Assembly (NCBI GenBank): GCA_964633205.1
Contig: CAZWFN010000037.1
Location: forward strand, 1 to 46,409
Length of the DNA stretch: 46,409 bases
Direction: 5' to 3'
Source of the DNA: CAYVQE01 sp964633205
GTDB lineage: Bacteria; Myxococcota; B64-G9
The notes beneath the pieces are model-generated. The model had not been told where the DNA came from. It searched no databases and saw only the letters and a list, made by a program, of their open reading frames with translations. This document shows, piece by piece, positions 41,381-46,409 of this stretch (the first letter of the stretch is position 1; each line of letters starts with the position of its first letter). Position numbers and translations under genes: made by a program.

Positions 41381-42367
41381 TCAATGAATCCGCGCCAGCC
41401 GTTGCAGATCGCGCTCGATGCTGGCCTTCTCGCGCAAACGGCGAACGTACAGACTCTCGGCTTCCCTGATGCGCTCCTCGATCAAGGAACGCTCGATCTC
41501 TGCGCGGGCCTGCTCCAGGGTCAGCTCCCGCGCCGGTCGTTTGCCGACCGGCTGGAAAAGGTGGAATCCGTATGGCGACTCGATGACCTTGCTGACCTTG
41601 GTGCCCGACCACAGGTCGAAGGCCACCTGCTCGATCTCGGGTGGCATGCGCCCGCGCGGAAACCAGCCCAGATCTCCGCCCTGGGCCGCCTCGGGACCGA
41701 GCGAGTGCTGCTCGGCCAACTCCTCGAACGCGGCCCCGCGCAGAATCTCCTTGCGCAGCTGTTCGGCCTGCTCGCGGTTGGGGGTGACGATCTGGCGCAC
41801 CCGCACCTGCTCGGGGCGGACGAAGCGTTCGCGGTGGTTGTCGTAGAACTCCTCGATTTCCTGGCGTGAGATGGCGATGCGATCGGCCACCTCCTGCTTC
41901 AGCAGGCGCTGGACGAGCAGCGACTCCCGGGTCGCCCGGCGGTACTCGGCCAGCGTGAGCCCCTTGGACTCGAGCTGGGTCGCCAGACCGCCGTCCGGAT
42001 ACCCCTGGTCGATCAGGTCCACCGTGGCCTCGATCAACCGGGGCTCCAGCACGACGTGCTTGCGCTGCGCCTCTTGCAACAGCAGCTTCTCGTCGATCAT
42101 GCGCTCGAGTAGATCGCGCCGGATCCGGCGCGCCGCCTCGGGGGACCGAAAGAAGCCCTTGCCGGCCTGCTTGATGGCATCGAGCTGTGAGCGGAACTCA
42201 GTCTGGGAGATGGGCTGGCCATTGACCAGCGCCACCCAATCGGGATCGGGCGCAGCCGGGGGCGGCTCCTGAGGGCAGCCGACCAGGCTGGCCGCCGCCA
42301 GCAAGCCCAGCCAACAGCAACGGCTCTGGCGCGCCAGGTTCACATGCACCTCGGCCGCGGCCTTCAA
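41381..42367 (-). CDS. PpiC-type peptidyl-prolyl isomerase lipoprotein
   Basis: The 328-residue lipoprotein (ASLVGC) has a SurA-N-like segment (WVALVNGQPISQTEFRSQL), a helical chaperone region, then a parvulin domain (about 190-285: VRVRQIVTPN ... EQHSLGPEAAQGGDLGWFPRG ... ESPYGFHLFQPV) and a terminal helix. It probably works on outer-membrane protein folding with its two neighbours. The frame opens with a TTG at 42367 that overlaps the upstream stop as TTGA, typical of coupling; internal GTG codons at 42349 or 42343 would give a more usual signal peptide, so the start is unsettled. It lies 45 bp upstream of the SurA-like gene. Confidence 0.85.
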   Translation of the reverse strand: MKAAAEVHVNLARQSRCCWLGLLAAASLVGCPQEPPPAAPDPDWVALVNGQPISQTEFRSQLDAIKQAGKGFFRSPEAARRIRRDLLERMIDEKLLLQEAQRKHVVLEPRLIEATVDLIDQGYPDGGLATQLESKGLTLAEYRRATRESLLVQRLLKQEVADRIAISRQEIEEFYDNHRERFVRPEQVRVRQIVTPNREQAEQLRKEILRGAAFEELAEQHSLGPEAAQGGDLGWFPRGRMPPEIEQVAFDLWSGTKVSKVIESPYGFHLFQPVGKRPARELTLEQARAEIERSLIEERIREAESLYVRRLREKASIERDLQRLARIH

Positions 42368-43536
42368 CGCGGGCGCGGGGCTTTCTTGCCCGCGGGCAGC
42401 TCGATGGGCTTGGGTCGCCGCACCGGCATCCGGCCCGGCCTGTCCGCCTGGCCGGAAGGTCGGGCCGCTCCGGGAAAGGGACGCCGCATGGCCGGGCTGT
42501 CGCTGGTGTCGACCTCGGCCTTGGAGATGACGTCATCGTAGACCTCGACACCGACCTGCTTCTCGATCTGCTCGACGAAGGCCTTGTAGGCCTCGCCGCG
42601 CGCCCGGGCGAACAGGGTGGTCTTGATCTGGCCCTCGACCTTCTCCAGCGGCAGGTCGATGGCCGACTGGCGGCCCGACTGGCGCAGCAGGTAGAAGCCG
42701 CCGTCGGTCTCGACGATGCCGCTCAAATCGCGGGCCTTCTTCAAACCGAAGGCCACCTCGGCCACCTTCGGCCCGTAGCGTTCCTCGAGCTGGGCCTGGG
42801 TGCGGAAGTTGGTGTCGCCGCCGATCTTGGCCGACTTCTCGTCGTCGGAGTGCTTGCGCGCCAGCTCCAGGAAGAGCCGGCGGTCGTTGGGATCGGCCTC
42901 GAGCTTGGCCAACAGCTGGCGCGCCTCGGTCCGCGCCGCCGCCCGCTTCTCGGGTTGGGACCGCGGCCCCTCGATGAAGATCAGATGCACGCGGACCTTC
43001 TCCGGCGAGTGGTAACGCTCGTGGTTCTGCTCGTAGTACTGCTGGATGTCGGCGTCGCTGATCTGGATGTCCTTGACCCGCTTCTTGTTGAACTCCTGGT
43101 TGACCAGGTGGCGCGCCAGGATCTTCTTGTAGTTGCGGATGACCTCCGGATCCTCGTCTAGCCCCAGCCGCTTGGCCTCCAGCACCATGGCCTCGCGCTG
43201 AACCAGGTTGTCCAGCAGCTTCTTCTTCTGCTCGATCGACTTGTAGCGCGCGCGGATCAAGGGGTTTTGCTGGTTGAGCTGGGCCTCGAAGTCGGCCAGG
43301 GTGATGATCGAGTCGCCCACCTTGGCCACGATCTCACCCGCCGCGGCCCGATCGTCCTTCTGCTCCGACCGCGGGCCGGTGGCCTGGTCGCCGCCCTTGG
43401 CGGCCGACTCCGCATCGCGCTGCTCATCGCAGCCGCCCAGGCCGACCAGCACGCCGCAGAGGATGAAGCCGCCCCACAACACCCGGCCCGTCAGCTGCCG
43501 GGACCTGGACTCCAATGGGCCCGCACTCGATCGCAT
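42364..43536 (-). CDS. PpiC/SurA-type chaperone lipoprotein with extended tail
   Basis: The 390-residue lipoprotein (GLGGC near residue 29) has an acidic linker, a SurA-N-like start (IVAKVGDSIITLADFEAQL) and a long Lys/Arg-rich helical domain. A parvulin domain follows (about 195-320: VHLIFIEG ... RKHSDDEKSAKIGGDTNF ... TDGGFYLLRQ), then a Pro/Arg/Lys-rich disordered tail of about 45 residues. AAGGAG lies upstream of the ATG at 43536. It is the first gene of the operon and overlaps the next PPIase gene by 4 bp. Three different chaperones in a row suggest specialisation on different clients. Catalytic residues of this copy are less well conserved than in the SurA-like one. Confidence 0.87.
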   Translation of the reverse strand: MRSSAGPLESRSRQLTGRVLWGGFILCGVLVGLGGCDEQRDAESAAKGGDQATGPRSEQKDDRAAAGEIVAKVGDSIITLADFEAQLNQQNPLIRARYKSIEQKKKLLDNLVQREAMVLEAKRLGLDEDPEVIRNYKKILARHLVNQEFNKKRVKDIQISDADIQQYYEQNHERYHSPEKVRVHLIFIEGPRSQPEKRAAARTEARQLLAKLEADPNDRRLFLELARKHSDDEKSAKIGGDTNFRTQAQLEERYGPKVAEVAFGLKKARDLSGIVETDGGFYLLRQSGRQSAIDLPLEKVEGQIKTTLFARARGEAYKAFVEQIEKQVGVEVYDDVISKAEVDTSDSPAMRRPFPGAARPSGQADRPGRMPVRRPKPIELPAGKKAPRPR

Positions 43537-43819
43537 GGCTCGCTCCTTTTCGTCACCCCGTGCGCGCCAAGGCGCCGACCGATCCCGGGGTGAGCCGCAA
43601 GTGCTCGATTCTTCAAGGGTGATACGCTGACACCGCCGCGTCGTTGACACGTTCCTCTCCAAGAGGTCCAAACAGGCGTCGGCCGCCGTTCATTCCCTCC
43701 GCGAGCGGGGAAAGCTAACACACCCCTCGGTCGAACTCAAGCCCCGGCAGCGGCGAGAAAAATCGACTGCCGGCCCGGCGGTTGACGCGCCGGGTAGCGT
43801 CTGAAATCATCATCGTCTG

Positions 43820-44917
43820 ATGCGCCGCGACCGCGATCAAGCCACCTCCGGGCCCGGGCTCCGGCAGCGCCCCGAAGCCAGCGCCCTGCTGCGCAGCCTG
43901 CCCAAGGTGGAGCTGCACCGCCACCTCGAAGGGGCCATGCGGCTGGCCACCCTGCTGGAGCTCGGCCGCAACCGGGGCCTGCAGCTGCCCTTGGCCGACG
44001 AGCGTTCCCTGGCCCCGCACGTCACCTGGCAATCCGGCCAGCCGCGCGAGCTGCCCTACTTTCTGTCCAAGTTCCGGGCCGACTGGTACGCCGGCGCAGC
44101 CGACGTGGAACGGGTGGCGGCCGAGGCGGTGGCCGATGCGGCGGCCGAGGGCATCGTCTACCTGGAGCTGCGCTTCTCTCCCGAGCACTTCAGCCGCCAC
44201 AGCGGCCTGGATCGCGACGGCGCCATGCGCGCCGTGATCGCCGGGGCGCGCGCGGCCGCGGCCGCGGCCGGCATCGAGGTTCGGTTCTTGATCACCTTCA
44301 CCCGCGAGCGCTACGACGAGCTGGCCTGGCGCCAGACCATAGACCGGGCGGCGGCCATGGCCGATCGCGGGGTGGTCGGCGTGGACCTGGCTGGCGACGA
44401 GTTCGCCCACCCCAACGAGCGCTTCGCCGCCATCATGCGCCGGGCCCGCGACACCGGCGTGCTGGGCGTGACCATTCACTCGGGCGAGGGCACCAGCGCC
44501 GCCTCGGTGGCCAGCGCGGTCGAGCAGCTGGGCTGTGACCGCATCGGCCACGGCATCAGCGCGGCCGAGGAGCCGCGGGTGATGACCCAGCTGATCGAAC
44601 GCGGCGTCACCCTCGAGGTCTGCCCCACCTCGAACTACCAGACCGGCTGCATCGACGACCTGGCCGACCACCCGCTGCCGGCGCTGGTCGAGGCCGGGGT
44701 GGCGGTCAGCCTCAACAGCGACGACCCGGCCATCCAGGGCGTCGAGCTGGCCGACGAGTACGCCCTGGCCGGCAGCTGGGGCTTCGGGCCAAAGCGATTG
44801 CTGGCGCTCGAGCTGAACGCCGCCCGGGCCGCCTTCGCCCCGGCGGCCGAACGGGAGCGGCTGGCGGCGCGGATCGAGGCCGGCTACCGCGCCGCCATGG
44901 AGCCCGAACCGCCATGA
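43820..44917 (+). CDS. add: Adenosine deaminase family enzyme
   Basis: The 365-residue metal-dependent hydrolase converts adenosine to inosine (or, in a closely related branch, adenine to hypoxanthine). Signature metal and catalytic motifs are present: the HxH pair in ELHRHLEGAM (about 32-41), TIHSGEGT with His and Glu, RIGHGISA, EVCPTSNYQT and the Asp pair in SLNSDDPAIQG. It starts at an ATG without a clear Shine-Dalgarno sequence; the first 24 residues are variable extension. A TTGACG box lies about 35 bp upstream. Its stop overlaps the start of the DUF2058 gene. Adenosine versus adenine specificity cannot be fixed from the motifs alone. Confidence 0.93.
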   Translation: MRRDRDQATSGPGLRQRPEASALLRSLPKVELHRHLEGAMRLATLLELGRNRGLQLPLADERSLAPHVTWQSGQPRELPYFLSKFRADWYAGAADVERVAAEAVADAAAEGIVYLELRFSPEHFSRHSGLDRDGAMRAVIAGARAAAAAAGIEVRFLITFTRERYDELAWRQTIDRAAAMADRGVVGVDLAGDEFAHPNERFAAIMRRARDTGVLGVTIHSGEGTSAASVASAVEQLGCDRIGHGISAAEEPRVMTQLIERGVTLEVCPTSNYQTGCIDDLADHPLPALVEAGVAVSLNSDDPAIQGVELADEYALAGSWGFGPKRLLALELNAARAAFAPAAERERLAARIEAGYRAAMEPEPP

Positions 44918-45609
44918 GCATGCAAAACCTGCGCGACAAGCTGCTGCAGGCCGGGCTGGTGGACAAGAAGACCAAAAAGCAGGCCGACCACCAGGCCCGC
45001 CAGCAGCGCAGTGCGAAGAAGAAAAAGAACAAGGCCAAGGGCCAGCGGCCGGACGCGGTCGAGGCCGAGCGGGCCCGCGCCTACGAGCGCCGCGAGGCCG
45101 AGCGCCGCCGGGCCGATCGCGAGCGCGAACACCGGCGCCAGCGCCAGCGACAGGCGCAGGCCGCCGCCGCCGAGCAGCGGCGGGCCGAGCGCGGGGCGGC
45201 CGAGCGCGCCGCCCAGCGCGAGCTGGTCGAGCGCTACCGGCTGCGCGAGCTGGTCCAGGCCAGCATGTTCCTGCCGGCGCGGCCCGGCCCGGTGCCCTTC
45301 CACTTCGTGTCGCGCTCGGGCGCCATCCGCTGCCTGGACCTGACCACCCGCATCGCCCACGAGCTCGAGCAAGGCCTGCTGGCCATCGTCCAGCTGCCGG
45401 GCCGCGAGCGCTGGGGCCTGGTGCGGCGCGACGTGGCCGAGCGGGTGCGCGATCGCGAGCCGGCCCTGCTGCGCTTCTACACCGGCGGCAGCGAAGCCGA
45501 GCTGGCCCCCGAGCCACCGCCCCCGCCGCCGCCGCGGACCGGCCGCTTGCGCCCAAGCGGCCGTTTCGGCCAGCCGCAGCCCAGCGGCGGCGGCCGCCGC
45601 GAGCGCTGA
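44914..45609 (+). CDS. DUF2058 family protein (YaiL-like)
   Basis: The 231-residue protein starts MQNLRDKLLQAGLVDKKTKKQ (written here in part: LRDKLLQAGLV), the conserved opening of DUF2058. A Lys-rich patch follows, then a long, extremely Arg/Ala/Glu-rich helix (about 50-100). The folded half (about 105-190) reads ELVERYRLRELVQ ... PFHFVSRSGAIRCLDLT ... LAIVQLPG, followed by a Pro-rich tail. The family is widespread in proteobacteria, and its basic nature suggests nucleic acid or ribosome association; function is unknown. It overlaps adenosine deaminase by 4 bp (ATGA), so both are translated from one mRNA. Confidence 0.85.
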   Translation: MSMQNLRDKLLQAGLVDKKTKKQADHQARQQRSAKKKKNKAKGQRPDAVEAERARAYERREAERRRADREREHRRQRQRQAQAAAAEQRRAERGAAERAAQRELVERYRLRELVQASMFLPARPGPVPFHFVSRSGAIRCLDLTTRIAHELEQGLLAIVQLPGRERWGLVRRDVAERVRDREPALLRFYTGGSEAELAPEPPPPPPPRTGRLRPSGRFGQPQPSGGGRRER

Positions 45610-45704
45610 CCGGCGAAGCAGCCTGCGCTGGCGGGTGTCGACAAATTCGAAACGACGTATTCCTTTCGGCTACTGTCGTTCTCAACGTAGGGGAGATGTG
45701 GGGC

Positions 45705-46232
45705 TCAGTCCTTGCGGCAGTAGACCAGCTCGACGTAGGGCGGCAGGTGGTCTGAGGGCATGGAGTCGCCGGTGACGCTGATCAGGTGATCGTGGACGCC
45801 GTCCTCGTCGGTCACCGCGCGGGCGCGGTTGACCCGCTTGCGCTCGCGACCGCCCTCCTCGAAGCCCTGCAGAAAGCCCTTGTAGATGCCCATGTGGCCG
45901 AAGAAACCGGGGTCGACCTCGACCTGCTCGCCGGTGGCCAGCATGTGGAAGTGCGCGCCGTCGCGCGAGGTGCGCGCGGTGATGTCGAAGGCGTGGACGT
46001 GCTCGACCTCGCCGCCGCGGCCGCCGGCCACCTCGGCGCCGCGGGCGAAACGGCCGTCCAGCGCGGCGTAGCGCGTCCAGCCCGCGGGGCACTGCTGGTC
46101 GAACAGGGCGATCATGCCGGCGGGCAGGCCGTCGCCGGCGGCGGTCTCGCAGCCGGCGGCCAGCGGCGCAAGCGCGGCGCACAGCATCAGCAAGCGGCAG
46201 GCCCAGCGGTGTTCGGTGTTCACCTCGCCCAT
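45705..46232 (-). CDS. Lipoprotein with phage-collar-like domain
   Basis: The 175-residue product has a lipoprotein signal (LAAGC, about residue 28). Its mature domain begins LPAGMIALFDQQCPAGWTRY, goes on with LDGRFARGA and a His-rich central part (VEHVHAFDIT, GAHFHM, GVHDHL), and ends DHLPPYVELVYCRKD. The CPAGWxxY...GRFxRG...PPYVELVYC framework is that of tail-collar/short tail fibre-tip domains, in which the histidines may bind metal. Finding it on a bacterial lipoprotein suggests a trimeric surface adhesin or receptor-binding tip. I chose the ATG at 46232; a GTG at 46223 is an alternative. Confidence 0.68.
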   Translation of the reverse strand: MGEVNTEHRWACRLLMLCAALAPLAAGCETAAGDGLPAGMIALFDQQCPAGWTRYAALDGRFARGAEVAGGRGGEVEHVHAFDITARTSRDGAHFHMLATGEQVEVDPGFFGHMGIYKGFLQGFEEGGRERKRVNRARAVTDEDGVHDHLISVTGDSMPSDHLPPYVELVYCRKD

Positions 46233-46241
46233 GGCGGCGCC

Positions 46242-46271
46242 ATGGTAGCCGGCGGCCGCGCGCCGAGTCAA
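46242..46271 (-). promoter_or_regulatory. Candidate promoter, near-leaderless
   Basis: On the minus strand, TTGACT (46266-46271), an 18-bp spacer and TACCAT (46242-46247) end nine bases before the ATG at 46232. The -35 matches five of six and the -10 four of six consensus bases. The transcript would have a leader of only a few bases. Confidence 0.38.
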
Positions 46272-46300
46272 CTGACGCCGACCGGCTGGGTGAATCAGCG

Positions 46301-46322
46301 TACTGGGTATGAATACCCAGTA
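46301..46322. promoter_or_regulatory. 22-bp near-perfect palindrome, candidate operator
   Basis: TACTGGGTAT and ATACCCAGTA flank a central GA. The palindrome lies 30 bp upstream of the candidate -35 box of the collar-domain lipoprotein, in otherwise unassigned sequence. The compact 2-base centre favours a dimeric repressor or activator site over an RNA hairpin. Confidence 0.45.
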
Positions 46323-46409
46323 GGGAGGGCCTGCTCCCCTCTCGTGATCCTCTTCGAGCGATCCGCGCTGTAGAGGTTTCTGATCGAGCTGAGCGACCGG
46401 CCAACAGTC

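Overview
The window is a 46.4 kb chromosomal piece of a very GC-rich bacterium with a Gram-negative envelope. Most of its genes encode envelope proteins: many lipobox lipoproteins, PpiC/SurA-type prolyl isomerases, a BamE-like lipoprotein, beta-barrel candidates, a murein hydrolase and an alpha-2-macroglobulin-like protein. Together with a Cys-rich exported lipoprotein and a Gly/Cys-rich protein with a C-terminal membrane/Arg anchor, this suggests Myxococcota or a related deltaproteobacterial-type lineage. That assignment is inferred from content, not from a marker gene. I see no rRNA, tRNA, IS element or CRISPR array.

Layout. 0-4.3 kb: a HAMP membrane protein, two exported proteins, an ECF sigma / zinc-finger anti-sigma / Spy-like module, and a thioredoxin-like-ArsC fusion. 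4.3-8.7 kb: a TGS GTPase, a CapA-MltB fusion overlapping a zinc-knuckle/coiled-coil protein. 8.9-13.7 kb: a tightly coupled four-gene minus-strand operon (DegT aminotransferase, Gfo/Idh/MocA oxidoreductase, BadF-type sugar kinase, ceramidase-like lipoprotein). 13.9-20.1 kb: a BamE-like lipoprotein, membrane phosphodiesterase, unknown wHTH protein, NCS2-like permease with an overlapping exported protein, and ManA. 20.1-23.4 kb: response regulator, hybrid histidine kinase and lipoprotein. 23.6-30.8 kb: polyprenyl diphosphate synthase, A2M-like protein, triple-parvulin lipoprotein, two exported proteins and a DUF4178-like protein. 31.1-33.0 kb: aconitase.

33.0-36.6 kb is an accessory insertion between aconitase and uvrA. 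Its base composition is clearly lower in GC (34561-34620 is 30/60 GC by hand count, against 53/60 at 37561-37620). It carries three compact same-strand genes: a PD-(D/E)XK-nuclease-like protein with an internal winged-helix segment, a small soluble Ser/Thr kinase, and a 422-residue alpha/beta (possibly TIM-barrel) protein that I do not recognise. Perfect tandem hairpins lie on its left side and another hairpin on its right. This nuclease-kinase-barrel cassette is the best candidate here for an undescribed system, possibly anti-phage defence.

36.6-43.5 kb is a minus-strand operon of three PPIase/chaperone genes, pdxA and uvrA. 43.8-45.6 kb carries adenosine deaminase overlapping a DUF2058 gene, and the window ends with a collar-domain-like lipoprotein and a 22-bp palindrome. 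Start sites were chosen from Shine-Dalgarno sequences, overlaps and domain ends. Several genes look translationally coupled through 4-bp overlaps, and a few have promoter-like boxes so close to the start that leaderless mRNAs are possible.
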